Assembly: GCA_929200395.1 (NCBI GenBank) | Contig: CAKMZJ010000006.1 | Location: 1 to 48,657, forward strand | DNA from: Candidatus Gorgonimonas eunicellae | GTDB lineage: Bacteria > Pseudomonadota > Gammaproteobacteria > Pseudomonadales > Endozoicomonadaceae | Reading direction: 5' to 3' | Length of the DNA stretch: 48,657 nucleotides | Shown here: positions 28,482-37,649 of the stretch, one piece after another | Layout of the letters: the number at the start of each line of letters is the position of its first letter | Numbering within the stretch: position 1 is the stretch's first letter | Program-made: the position numbers and the translations under genes | The notes under the pieces: model-generated | What the model was told of the DNA's origin: nothing | Databases searched by the model: none | Seen by the model: only the letters and a program-made list of their open reading frames with translations

Positions 28482-29342
28482 TTAAAGACCAGCTTGTGCT
28501 TTAACTTCAGCAGCAAAGTCTACCTCTGCTTTTTCTATGCCTTCGCCAACTTCAAATCTAACGAATGATAGCACAGTACCATTTGCAGTTTTAACTAATT
28601 CAGATATTTTAACGTCTGGATTTTTTACAAAAGGCTGTTCAGTTAGTGAATTCTCAGATAAGAATTTTTGAATTCTACCAGAAACCATTTTTTCAATTAT
28701 TGCATCTGGTTTACCAGATTGTTGGGCTTGAGCAACAAAAATTTCTTTTTCTTTGCTTACTAAAGCTTCAGGCATATCTTCTTTGTTAACTACTGTTGGG
28801 TTAACCGCAGCAACGTGCATAGCAACGTCTTTAGCTACTTCAGAGTTTCCGCCATCTAATTGAGTTAATACTGCTATTCTGTTGTTTCCATGCACATAAG
28901 AACCTATAGTTCCGCCTTCTATGCAATGTATTCTTCTAACAGAGATGTTTTCTCCAACCTTTTGTACTAAAGCTAGTCTAGCAGTCTCTAGCTCGCCTTG
29001 CATTAGTTGAGATACATCATTAGATTTTTGATCATATGCTGCTTGCAATACTTTATGTGCATATGCAACAAAATTTTCATCTCTAGAAACAAAGTCAGTT
29101 TCACTATTGATTTCAAGTACTATAGCAAAGCTATTATCTGGTGAAACTTTAGTAACAACTAAACCTTCAGCAGCTGTACGGCTAGCTTTTTTAGCGGCTT
29201 TAGCTTGACCAGATTTTCTTAATTCTTCAATTGCTAGCTCAATATCGCCATTAGCAGATGTTAGAGCTTTTTTGCAGTCCATTAAACCTAAACCGGTTCG
29301 TTCACGCAATTCTTTTACCATTTTAGCTGAAATGGCTGTCAT
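28482..29342 (-). CDS. tsf: Translation elongation factor Ts
   Basis: EF-Ts is the GDP/GTP exchange factor for EF-Tu. The 286-residue length is normal (E. coli 283). The start has [19 protein letters not shown] followed by [16 protein letters not shown], the UBA-like N-domain signature. The core contains [15 protein letters not shown] with the TDFV motif that contacts EF-Tu, and the C-terminal end is [15 protein letters not shown] lies about 8 bases before ATG 29342. rpsB is immediately upstream on the same strand, as in nearly all bacteria. The usual next genes pyrH and frr are missing; rplY follows instead. Confidence 0.98.
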   Translation of the reverse strand: MTAISAKMVKELRERTGLGLMDCKKALTSANGDIELAIEELRKSGQAKAAKKASRTAAEGLVVTKVSPDNSFAIVLEINSETDFVSRDENFVAYAHKVLQAAYDQKSNDVSQLMQGELETARLALVQKVGENISVRRIHCIEGGTIGSYVHGNNRIAVLTQLDGGNSEVAKDVAMHVAAVNPTVVNKEDMPEALVSKEKEIFVAQAQQSGKPDAIIEKMVSGRIQKFLSENSLTEQPFVKNPDVKISELVKTANGTVLSFVRFEVGEGIEKAEVDFAAEVKAQAGL

Positions 29343-29390
29343 AATTTTAACCTCACAGAAAGAAAATAATTTTTAGCCATAAAGCATTAA

Positions 29391-29437
29391 TATACAGGCG
29401 GAAGATGAAATCTATCACCTTCAACTATGAGCTGTAT
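29391..29437. repeat. Mini inverted repeat between rpsB and tsf
   Basis: TATACAGGCGGAAGATGAAA at the left has a loose reverse-complement partner (TTCAACTATGAGCTGTATA) at the right. The ends have the TATACA form of the dispersed element, shrunk to about 47 bases. Confidence 0.45.
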
Positions 29438-29530
29438 ATCAATCACGAAGTAAACATTTGCAGTTTAGAAAATTTCGTATCTTTAGGCTTAAGAAGAGTT
29501 TGCTAAAAATTTAAAAGTAATAACTATTAG

Positions 29531-30736
29531 TTATTTTTTAGCATCATCTTGTTTTTCTGATTTAGCTGTTTTAGAAGCAGTTTCTGTAGTTTTTTTACTA
29601 CTAGCTTTTTTAGCCGCTTCTGCTTTAGGCTCTTCAGCTTTTTTAGCAGTTTCTGCTTTAGGCTCTTCAGCTTTTTTTGTAGCTTTTACTGTAGATTTAG
29701 GCTTTTCTTTGGTTTTAGAGCTAGCTGTAACAGCAGCTTTTGCTTTCGGTGCATCTTCAGATTTATCTTTTTTAGGAGCTGCCTTTTTAGGCTTTGCTAC
29801 TTTCTCTTTTTTTTCAGTATCTGATTTTGGTGCTGCCTTTTTAGCAGGTTTCAAAGTGTCTTTTTTATCTTCAGTAGTAGCTGCTTCAGTAGTAGCATCT
29901 TTTTTGCTGCTGCTTGGCTTGTCTTCACTAGCTTTAGCTGTTTCTGCGGTTTTTTCCGCTACTGTGTCAGTTGCTTCAGCAGTTTTCTTGGCTGCTTTTT
30001 TAGCTTTTTCTTCTGCCACTCTATTAGCTTTTTCTTCCGCCGCTTGGTTTAAATCAGTTTTACCAGTAAGAACAGCATTAGCTGCAAGTTCCATGTACAA
30101 CTTAATAGCGCCTATAGCATCATCGTTTCCAGGAATGACATAATCTACGCCATCTGGTTGTGAGTTACTATCTACTATGCCGATAACTGGAATTCCAAGC
30201 TTGTTAGCTTCTTGGATAGCAATACGCTCATGACCAACGTCTATTACAAATATGGCATCTGGAAGACTTCCCATATCTTTAATACCGCCTAGGCTTTTTT
30301 CTAGCTTATCTAGGTCACGATTTCGCATTAAAGCTTCTTTTTTAGTAAGCTTTTCAAAGGTTCCATCAGCTTTTTTAGCTTCAAGATCTTTTAATCTTTT
30401 GATTGATTGTCTAATTGTTTTGTAGTTTGTTAACATGCCACCTAACCAACGGTGATCAATGTATGGCATTCCACATCTTTTAGACTCTCTACTAATAATT
30501 TTGCTAGCAACACGTTTAGTACCAACAAATAATATTTTGTTTTTTTGAGATATTAGCCTTCTAATAAAAGTTAATGCACTGTTAAAAGCTGGTAAAGTGT
30601 GGTCAAGATTAAAAATATGAATTTTGTTACGATGTCCATAAATGAATTTCTTCATTTTAGGGTTCCAGTAACGAGTTTGGTGACCAAAGTGAACGCCAGC
30701 TTCTAGCATTCTACGCATTGTTGCTAATTCCATCAT
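29531..30736 (-). CDS. rpsB: Ribosomal protein uS2 with a very long Lys/Ala/Glu-rich C-terminal extension
   Basis: uS2 is needed for binding of uS1 to the small subunit. Residues 1-235 are an ordinary S2: [20 protein letters not shown], then [37 protein letters not shown], and [15 protein letters not shown]. The usual protein is about 240 residues; here about 165 more follow, made almost only of K, A, E, T, S, D and P. They include imperfect repeats ([18 protein letters not shown]) resembling histone-H1-like or ribosome-tail extensions. The extension is in frame without interruption, so it is not an obvious sequencing artefact. AGGAG is 5 bases before the first of two adjacent ATGs. tsf follows. 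The tail may bind nucleic acid, but this is inferred from composition only. Confidence 0.95.
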   Translation of the reverse strand: MMELATMRRMLEAGVHFGHQTRYWNPKMKKFIYGHRNKIHIFNLDHTLPAFNSALTFIRRLISQKNKILFVGTKRVASKIISRESKRCGMPYIDHRWLGGMLTNYKTIRQSIKRLKDLEAKKADGTFEKLTKKEALMRNRDLDKLEKSLGGIKDMGSLPDAIFVIDVGHERIAIQEANKLGIPVIGIVDSNSQPDGVDYVIPGNDDAIGAIKLYMELAANAVLTGKTDLNQAAEEKANRVAEEKAKKAAKKTAEATDTVAEKTAETAKASEDKPSSSKKDATTEAATTEDKKDTLKPAKKAAPKSDTEKKEKVAKPKKAAPKKDKSEDAPKAKAAVTASSKTKEKPKSTVKATKKAEEPKAETAKKAEEPKAEAAKKASSKKTTETASKTAKSEKQDDAKK

Positions 30737-31040
30737 TTTTCTCCTAATAAGGGGGTTATTCCTCCATCTTTCCCATAAACTCGACTGATTGCGAACTAAT
30801 ATATCTACAAAAATATTTGTAAATAAGTATAATCGGTGGTAATTATTGTATTAATTACAGTGGATAAACCAGTTAAATTACAAATTACAACAATAACAAA
30901 GCTGTGCTTTAAAGTAAAAGCACATATGCGCAAACCAGCACCCAGAGTTATGTGACGAAAGATGTGAGATTTAAATTAAAAAAAATTATTACTCTTTTTT
31001 GCAATCGAATTAAACAAAAAAGATTGGCATGTTATACCAT
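30737..31040 (-). promoter_or_regulatory. Long rpsB leader with a candidate extended -10 promoter
   Basis: On the minus strand, TGGTATAAC (31031-31039) resembles an extended -10 element; I see no good -35. If used, it gives a leader of nearly 290 bases before rpsB. A long leader would fit the known autoregulation of rpsB-tsf by S2, but I cannot confirm a conserved leader structure. Confidence 0.3.
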
Positions 31041-31091
31041 AATTTCACCAAAATAGAAACATTATTTTTAGTTTTTTTGTAAAAAAGTTAA

Positions 31092-31378
31092 TTTAACTTA
31101 AGACCACTACTTTTAAATGATGATTGTCCCGAATTAATTGCTAAAACTTACGAGATTTTATCTACAATACCTGTGGTGACTGTGGGCTATGGAATATCAA
31201 GAGGGTTTGTCAGCAGCAGTATAAGTCATGAACACGTATATAAACGTATGCAAGTAAGAACAGTAGCGGTGCCTGACAGTGAAACAAAAATTAATCTAGA
31301 GAATTTATTGCCTAAAATAAATCAAAATCGACAATTTAAAGTAGTGCTAATTTCTGATATTGAGAGCATTGAGAAGTA
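31092..31378 (+). pseudogene. Orphan coding-like fragment, unrecognised
   Basis: An open stretch (FNLRPLLLNDDCPELIAK onward, ending ISDIESIEK) of about 95 codons. It has normal amino-acid composition but no ATG and no ribosome-binding site at its beginning; a GTG at 31173 is the only likely initiator. The text is more G+C-rich and protein-like than the surrounding intergenic DNA, suggesting a remnant of a larger gene. I do not recognise the family. Confidence 0.35.
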
Positions 31379-32040
31379 AAATCCTTGGTTCAGCAGAAAT
31401 AGTTATAAAGACAAACTAGATTATATTAAATTAGGAATTATTGATCCTAAGAATTAAAGAATAGTACATTTAAAACTAAATTTACTGAAATAATTTTTTT
31501 GTATAGGGTAGCTTAGAGTAATCGAAAGGATGGTAGAGTATGAAATTTTTTTATTCTTTGTTCTTTTTTCAATACTCTACTGAATATATATATCGTTAAT
31601 TCTGCAATAAGTTAAATATTTTATTAAATATTTTTAACAATCATTACCAATGTGTGCCAATTTTCACTTAATTTAGTTGCTACTGAAAAACAAGCAAAAA
31701 ACTACAAATAATAGAATATAAAAATGCAGGATATAGCGTAAACGAAAAATATATAGCATATATCTGCAGCTAGAAGTGCTAAATTTAAAGGGGGTTAACA
31801 AGGTTTAAGTCTGGATAAGATCAGGTATAAAACTTAAATCTCTGTGTCTATGAAAATTAAAATAGATTAAAACAAAGATAGCGTATTAATTGAAATCAGT
31901 ATAAACTAACGCGCAGAAGGTGTATTTATACCTATACATGTGTATAAATAAGAGGTTATTTTGTATTGAATAATATCTTAAAATATACTTTTTACTTAAA
32001 CACTATGACAAAACTACATGTAATTTAAGGTTCTTTTTTT
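31379..32040. other. Long intergenic region upstream of nupC
   Basis: About 660 bases with no supported gene. GCAGAAGGTGTATTTATACC near 31915-31934 is a member of the palindromic family. AAGG at 32029-32032 serves as the nupC ribosome-binding site. It is probably decayed coding DNA continuing from the fragment to the left. Confidence 0.45.
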
Positions 32041-33303
32041 ATGTCTTTATGGATAAACATAGCAGGTATGCTGTTATTATTGATAATAGCTGTATTATTT
32101 TCAAATAATAAGAAGGCTATCAGCTTAAAGACTACGTTATCTGCGTTTTGTTTGCAATTGCTTATAGGTGCTGCTGTTTTATACTTTCCGGAAGGTTATA
32201 AAGTGTTATATAGCATATCGCAAAGCGTATCTAAAGTTATTGCCTGTGCCAATGATGGTATAGATTTTTTATTTGGTCCTTTATCTTCAGTAAAAATGTT
32301 TGATGTTTTTGGTAATCTAGGATTTGTATTTGCCTTTAAGGTATTACCAGTTATTATTTTTTTATCATCTTTAATAAGTGTATTATATCATTTAGGAATA
32401 ATGCAATGGGTGATTAAAAGTTTAGGGACTGTTTTATCATTAGTTTTAGGAACATCTAAGCCCGAATCTATTTCAGCTGCCGCAAATATTTTTGTGGGTC
32501 ATACTGAAGCACCGCTGTTAGTTCGACCTTTTCTATCAAGAATGACAGAATCTGAGTTGTTTGCAGTTATGTGTGGCGGTTTGGCATCTGTTGCTGGAGC
32601 CGCTATTGCAGGTTATTATGCAATGGGAATAAAATTAGAATATTTAATTGCAGCTTCTTTTATGTCGGCACCAGGAGGCTTGCTATTTGCTAAGATAATA
32701 ATTCCAGAAACGCAAAAACCTATAGAAAATTTAGCTAATTTAGAAGATGTAGATAACGAAAAAGCAGTTAATTTAATAGATGCAGCAGCGGCTGGTGCGG
32801 CTTCTGGATTGAAAGTAGCAGTAACTATAGGAGCTATGTTGCTGGCATTTATTGGTTTAATAGCATTGGTAAATACTAGTATCGAAGCTGTGGGCTCTAT
32901 TTTTGGCGTGCAAGGATTAACAATCGAAAGTATTTTAGGATGGGTGTTCTCACCTTTAACTTATTTATTAGGTATGCCATGGAGTGAAGCACATATAGCT
33001 GGATCACTAATAGGACAAAAACTTGTACTTAATGAATTCGTAGCCTATTCAAAATTTGCTCAGCATTTATATGATGGTTCAATTGTTCTATCAGCTAAAT
33101 CACAAGTTATTATTTCATTTGCATTATGTGGGTTTGCTAATTTGTCTTCTGTAGCAGTACTTCTAGGAGGCTTAGGATCGTTAGCACCGAAGCGTAAACA
33201 CGATATAGCTAGACTAGGAATGCGAGCTGTTTTAGCTGGAACCTTATCTAACCTAATGTCAGCAACTATTGCAGGATTATTTTTTAGTCTCGGTGGCTTT
33301 TAA
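32041..33303 (+). CDS. nupC: Concentrative nucleoside transporter (NupC family)
   Basis: A cation-coupled nucleoside importer in the inner membrane; the family has an N-terminal TM region, a gate domain and a C-terminal nucleoside-binding domain. The 420-residue protein shows the family text LFGPLSS followed by VFGNLGFVFAFKVLPVIIF, GTSKPESISAAANIFVGHTEAPLLVRPF with the conserved nucleoside-contact residues, GGLASVAGAAIAGY and SFALCGFANLSSVAVLLGGLG. About ten hydrophobic helices are visible. It would supply host nucleosides for salvage. It stands alone; the next gene is an unknown protein, 230 bases downstream. Confidence 0.95.
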   Translation: MSLWINIAGMLLLLIIAVLFSNNKKAISLKTTLSAFCLQLLIGAAVLYFPEGYKVLYSISQSVSKVIACANDGIDFLFGPLSSVKMFDVFGNLGFVFAFKVLPVIIFLSSLISVLYHLGIMQWVIKSLGTVLSLVLGTSKPESISAAANIFVGHTEAPLLVRPFLSRMTESELFAVMCGGLASVAGAAIAGYYAMGIKLEYLIAASFMSAPGGLLFAKIIIPETQKPIENLANLEDVDNEKAVNLIDAAAAGAASGLKVAVTIGAMLLAFIGLIALVNTSIEAVGSIFGVQGLTIESILGWVFSPLTYLLGMPWSEAHIAGSLIGQKLVLNEFVAYSKFAQHLYDGSIVLSAKSQVIISFALCGFANLSSVAVLLGGLGSLAPKRKHDIARLGMRAVLAGTLSNLMSATIAGLFFSLGGF

Positions 33304-33341
33304 AATACTTTTTAGTTGCTAGTATAGCCCTTTTATTAACC

Positions 33342-33396
33342 AACTCAAGCTACTCACTTGGTTAAATGTTGCAGTAAACAAGTGATTGCTTTGAGT
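33342..33396 (+). terminator. Imperfect long hairpin after nupC
   Basis: CACTTG (33355-33360) pairs with CAAGTG (33379-33384), and ACTCAAGC outside it with GCTTTGAGT, giving a two-part stem. There is no U-tract directly after it, so termination is only possible. Confidence 0.35.
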
Positions 33397-33533
33397 GCAA
33401 GTTGTATGTGGATAATTTTGATATTTTCCCATTTTGTTTTAATGTTTTATGAAACAATTCAATTTTCCACTGTCTCTTGTATATTGTATTAATTTTTTTC
33501 TGTAATTTGAGTTATGATAGATAAGGAAATCTA

Positions 33534-35273
33534 ATGATTACTAATAATTTAGATAGTAATTCTAACACGTATGTTGTTAGGGTTGACAAATATGTTGATC
33601 AGCTAGTAACGCTTGAAATTGGCCCAACTAGATATATACCTAAAAAAGATGATCCCTCCCCTATACCATTAGAAGCTGAATGCTATTCGAGAGTTTTAGA
33701 AGAACGTAGTGTAGTTATTGAGCTTACAGCTCCTGAAGCAAATAAAAATCAGGATACCACTGCTGATATTAAGGTTATAATAGCATCCCTACAAGACCAG
33801 AGTTTAGATGATATATTTAATGGCATTCATGATAATTACCACACTAACAGTAATAATGAAGCCTTTTATTCTAATCGTCTCATCAAACAACAAGATATAT
33901 CTTCAGATGTAGCTTTTATACAATTGATATTAGACAAAATAGATAATAAAGCTTTAACAACAGAGCAGTACCATGTACTACACAAAATAATTCATAAAAT
34001 AACTAAAAAAAATTTGGAAAGTGGTGCAAATACAGAAATTTATAATGAGATTTATAAATTAGTAAGTTATTTGGCTAAATTTAAAACTTTTTATGCTGTT
34101 ACAAGCGTTCTCAAGATTGCAGAATTGATAAAAGATAATCGTTATTTTTTAGTAGAAATACATGCAGACAAAATATTAGAAACACTTTATAATACAATAA
34201 AAGATCCTATTAAAACAAAATTAGCTCAGAATGATTACGCTTTAGAGTTTAAAAATTATATAGCGCAAAGTATTGCTAAAATATTACAGCAACTAACAAC
34301 TCCTGAAAATAATAACGAATTAATAAATGATTGGTTAAAAGATGACAAACTCTCTAAAGACTTTAAGGAAACTGTTACTGCAGAGTTAAAAAATATAGGA
34401 TTATTTATCGAAAGTGAGCATAGTCTAGCAGAACAATTAGGTATGGTAAATGAAACTGTTATTTCAGATGCTAGAGAGACTGATACCATAGAAAAAGATA
34501 CCGAAGTAACAACTCAAGCTAATAGCATAAGTTATACTAGTTTTAATAATTATATAGATAAAGATTATCCGTTAAAAGAGTTTATAAATTATTTAGATAC
34601 ATTAAAAGTTGCAGAACTTATTAACGAACTAACTATTGATTTTATGGATTATTTATCTTATGAAAATCAAAATTCTAATTTTTTTACTAAACTATTTGCT
34701 AATGCGGACAGTGATTTATATATAGATCTTGTAAAATTGATATATAAAAGGACATGTAAACGCAAATTAGATAATAATAGTTATCAGATATTAGGAAGTA
34801 TAGTTTATTCTATGCATGAATCTGTATCAAAAAATAATGATATCCCTATAATGTTATATGACATAATATATCAATTAATACATCAAATTGCTAAAAATGA
34901 TGTCGAAATACCTATAGCATTATTACAAAAAATGATAGAAAATCCTGGTAAATATAAATTTCAATTACGTATGTCATCTTATAAACAGAGGGTATTTGGC
35001 AGTTATTTAAAATTATTAGCAGAAATTTTTGCAAAACAACAAGATGCAGAAACATACAAGCTTTATAATGACATGAAAGGTTATATTACAGCTAATACAA
35101 AAAGTAAGATATGTCATCCGTTAGGGTTTAATCAATATATGGCGACAGCTATTTTTAATATTGGTATGGAATTAAAGGATCGTAAAACTAGAGAGTCGTT
35201 TTTCGAATATTGGTTTAAAACAGACGTTGGCATTTCTAAAACATTTCAGATTGTATTCCGTAGACTTTTCTAG
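33534..35273 (+). CDS. Large helical protein of unknown function with an apparent internal duplication
   Basis: A 579-residue soluble, acidic, mostly helical protein without signal peptide or TM segment. Two regions look alike: one near 145-200 (NKALTTEQYHVLHKIIHKIT, then EIYNEIYKLVSYLAK) and one near 410-460 (KLDNNSYQILGSIVYSM, then IMLYDIIYQLIHQIAK), separated by about 265 residues. That suggests two copies of a helical domain joined by a Thr/Glu-rich linker (about 315-335). AAGGAA lies about 10 bases before the ATG. I recognise no family. Position among accessory genes makes a secreted effector possible, but nothing in the sequence proves it. Confidence 0.6.
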   Translation: MITNNLDSNSNTYVVRVDKYVDQLVTLEIGPTRYIPKKDDPSPIPLEAECYSRVLEERSVVIELTAPEANKNQDTTADIKVIIASLQDQSLDDIFNGIHDNYHTNSNNEAFYSNRLIKQQDISSDVAFIQLILDKIDNKALTTEQYHVLHKIIHKITKKNLESGANTEIYNEIYKLVSYLAKFKTFYAVTSVLKIAELIKDNRYFLVEIHADKILETLYNTIKDPIKTKLAQNDYALEFKNYIAQSIAKILQQLTTPENNNELINDWLKDDKLSKDFKETVTAELKNIGLFIESEHSLAEQLGMVNETVISDARETDTIEKDTEVTTQANSISYTSFNNYIDKDYPLKEFINYLDTLKVAELINELTIDFMDYLSYENQNSNFFTKLFANADSDLYIDLVKLIYKRTCKRKLDNNSYQILGSIVYSMHESVSKNNDIPIMLYDIIYQLIHQIAKNDVEIPIALLQKMIENPGKYKFQLRMSSYKQRVFGSYLKLLAEIFAKQQDAETYKLYNDMKGYITANTKSKICHPLGFNQYMATAIFNIGMELKDRKTRESFFEYWFKTDVGISKTFQIVFRRLF

Positions 35274-35625
35274 GATTAAATTATTTAAAGATATATTATT
35301 CAGGAATTTTTATTATATGTTTGCGTCTAATAAAAAGGTTGCTGGTATTTTAAAATAAATACATTATAGAAGTACATCTATTAAATTTATAGAATATATT
35401 TGTCTTTTATTTTTTAAAGGCAGTTACTTGCAAGTGTATGCTATACATGGTAACTTAACATTTTTTCATATAAGTCATTAAATTTAATATATAAAAAGAC
35501 TAACAAACATTTTATAAAAAATTTATTTACTATTTTAAAAAACTCCCTTGTTTATAGAATTTATTTTTTAACTGGGAGTTGTTAATAATAACTTAATTGC
35601 TCTGTCCTAGTACAGGAGGTTTTCT
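35274..35625. promoter_or_regulatory. Leader of the exported deformylase gene with an AACTCCC/GGGAGTT stem
   Basis: No gene is supported in these 350 bases. AACTCCC (around 35541) and GGGAGTT (35574-35580) are a perfect 7-bp inverted repeat with a 27-base AT-rich loop. AGGAGG at 35614-35619 is an excellent ribosome-binding site 6 bases before TTG 35626. The stem lies 33 bases before that site and could be a regulatory hairpin or a terminator with TTGTTAATAA after it. Confidence 0.35.
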
Positions 35626-36387
35626 TTGAAGAAGTTACAAAATATATTAAATAACAAAAAACATCAAAAAAATAAGTCGGGTATCTTTTCTATAAAAAGT
35701 AAATTTTTACAAAATACATTTATAACAACATTAGTATTTTTTTTAGGAATGGTAGTAACTACTTTAAGTTATAGCCAACCTTATGTTCCACCGCACGATC
35801 CAATTCTTCAGAAAGTTGCTAAAGAGGTTCCATTAAAAGAAATATTACATGAAAAAAATCAAAAAATTATCGATAGAATGATAAAAATTGCATTTGATGA
35901 AACAAAAGGAATGGCAGGGCTTGCAGCACCGCAAATTGGAGTTCCTCTACAAATTATTTTGGTAAATATGAACACCTCTTCAGAAAAAGTAGGTTACTCC
36001 ATGTCCCCCAAAATTTTCATCAACCCTAAAATTACTTGGAAGTCTAAAGAAGTAGAAGAGTATCATGAAGGCTGTTTCTCAACTGGATCTTTAATAGGAA
36101 TGGTTCCACGCTATAAAGCTGTGCATATTGAAGCTTATACGCGTAATGGTAAAAAGGTGAAGCTAGAAGTTGAGGGATACACTGCGCGTATCTTTCAACA
36201 TGAAATAGACCATTTACATGGTCTTAGGTTTCCAGATAGAATGGATAAAAGTTTTGATAAGCTTCATTGGGTAGAAGCAGATAAGATGGCGGAATATGCG
36301 ACTAACTTTAAAAACTGGGACAAAAAATGTTCTCAAGATGAATGGTTGTCGTTTATCAATAAAGCAACTATTTCTAATGATAAATAA
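35626..36387 (+). CDS. Peptide deformylase homologue with an N-terminal export/anchor segment
   Basis: Peptide deformylases remove the formyl group from N-terminal Met with a catalytic Fe2+/Zn2+. All three family motifs are here: GLAAPQIGVPLQ, EGCFS (usually EGCLS, with the metal-binding Cys) and QHEIDHLHG with both metal His and the catalytic Glu. Unusually, the catalytic domain is preceded by a basic stretch (about 1-30) and a hydrophobic segment (about 31-48, ending VTTLSYSQ), so it looks like a signal peptide or membrane anchor. Length is 253 rather than about 170. The start is TTG; AGGAGG 6 bases upstream decides it. It is not next to fmt, as housekeeping def is. An exported deformylase-like hydrolase, perhaps periplasmic or secreted, is likely. 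Confidence 0.88.
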   Translation: MKKLQNILNNKKHQKNKSGIFSIKSKFLQNTFITTLVFFLGMVVTTLSYSQPYVPPHDPILQKVAKEVPLKEILHEKNQKIIDRMIKIAFDETKGMAGLAAPQIGVPLQIILVNMNTSSEKVGYSMSPKIFINPKITWKSKEVEEYHEGCFSTGSLIGMVPRYKAVHIEAYTRNGKKVKLEVEGYTARIFQHEIDHLHGLRFPDRMDKSFDKLHWVEADKMAEYATNFKNWDKKCSQDEWLSFINKATISNDK

Positions 36388-36404
36388 AATATTATAAATT
36401 TTTT

Positions 36405-36426
36405 AGAGGATATAATATCCTCTTTT
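36405..36426 (+). terminator. Terminator after the deformylase gene
   Basis: AGAGGAT (36405-36411) and ATCCTCT (36417-36423) form a perfect 7-bp stem with a 5-base loop, followed by TTT. A clear intrinsic-type structure between convergent genes. Confidence 0.65.
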
Positions 36427-36457
36427 AAATTGCTGTTAGATTAAGTTTAAGTTGCAT

Positions 36458-37372
36458 TTATAGAATATAATTACTAGTTATATATTTTTTTAACCTTTCA
36501 GCTGCTATTTCTATATATTGGTTGGCATGTTTAAGAGCAATATATTTTTCTACTTTTTTATCGTTTTTAGTTTTACCATAATCTATTAATTCTATTTTTT
36601 CTATAACTTTGCTTTTGTCTTTAAACGCTACAAAAATATTATTTGGCGATAACGAAGTGCAATAGCTCGGATCATTTTTGATTACATCTAGCATATCAAA
36701 TATGGCGGTGAATATTTGTTTTATTTTAGGCTTTTTAAGATCTTGATCTGTTAGCTTGTTGAATCCTGTTGTTTTAGCTTCGTTATCTACTATATAAATT
36801 AAGCCTAACTGCATTAGCATTCTTGTTAATGATATTCCATGGTTTTTAGCTTTAATACTAAAAAGACCTGAAGGATGATATTCATATAACTTAGCTACTG
36901 TAAAAGAGTAATTAGTAGCCTTTTTTTGCCAACCATCATAGTGTTGATGTTCGTCTATTGCTGATAGCAATCCATTTTTGCCATTTAAAATATTTAATTT
37001 TAATATTTTATCAGCATCGATTTCACTATTTTCATTGATAATATCAAATACCATTCCATGCTTACCTATGCCTAAATATGGTACTTTTAACTTTAATTCT
37101 AGATTATTACCGTATTTAAACTTAATATAACCACTAGTTTTTTTAGAGACTAATTCTTTAATTCTTATTAAATACTGCTCAATTTCTTTTATTGATTGAG
37201 GTGATGAGACTTTATCATCATCAATATAAATAGTAGCAAAATTATTTTCTGTATTAGTTAACTTATTACAGTAACTTAGCTTATTGTTTTCATTGTTTAT
37301 GCCACTGTATGAAGTAACACATGCGAGGCTAAATGATAAGGTTATTGCTATAAGAAGTGTTTTTTTTTTCAT
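36458..37372 (-). CDS. Lipoprotein with a protein-kinase-like fold lacking the catalytic Asp
   Basis: A 304-residue protein from ATG 37372 with a type II signal peptide: MKKKTLLIAITLSFSLAC, lipid attachment at C18. I prefer this start to an upstream TTG (37444), which would bury the lipobox. The remainder looks kinase-like: a Gly-loop (YLGIGKHGMVFDI, near 99-111), the VAIK-type Lys (ILKLNI, K125), a possible helix-C Glu (E141), a catalytic-loop SLSPNNIFV and LIDYGKT corresponding to DFG (D264-Y-G). In the catalytic loop the Asp five residues before N245 is Ser (S240), so it may be a pseudokinase or use another chemistry. The poly-T/A run right after the start codon is 9 bases long and could slip. 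I know no exact family; an extracytoplasmic kinase-like lipoprotein is unusual. Confidence 0.65.
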   Translation of the reverse strand: MKKKTLLIAITLSFSLACVTSYSGINNENNKLSYCNKLTNTENNFATIYIDDDKVSSPQSIKEIEQYLIRIKELVSKKTSGYIKFKYGNNLELKLKVPYLGIGKHGMVFDIINENSEIDADKILKLNILNGKNGLLSAIDEHQHYDGWQKKATNYSFTVAKLYEYHPSGLFSIKAKNHGISLTRMLMQLGLIYIVDNEAKTTGFNKLTDQDLKKPKIKQIFTAIFDMLDVIKNDPSYCTSLSPNNIFVAFKDKSKVIEKIELIDYGKTKNDKKVEKYIALKHANQYIEIAAERLKKYITSNYIL

Positions 37373-37649
37373 AATATAATTATAGTTGAGTATTAATGTT
37401 ATTTGAAAAGTTTGGCAAAAAAATAGGTATGCAATAATTGCCAATTAGTTTTAGATCTGTGTAAATTAAAGAGTAATTATACTAGTAGAAAAAATATTTG
37501 CAAAATTTATATAGGGCTTTAGTTTGTATTTATATAAAACAAAACATGTTACTAATTACTATTTTATTTAACTAAATAACATGGGTTTATGTTAGTTTGT
37601 TTTTTCATAAAAGTTTACAAAAGCAATATAACTTTTACTCTAAGGATTC

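Noticed and set aside
29709..30143. 144-codon Ala/Ser/Phe-rich frame on the + strand
   Set aside because: Antisense of the Lys/Ala-rich tail of rpsB; open only because of that composition.
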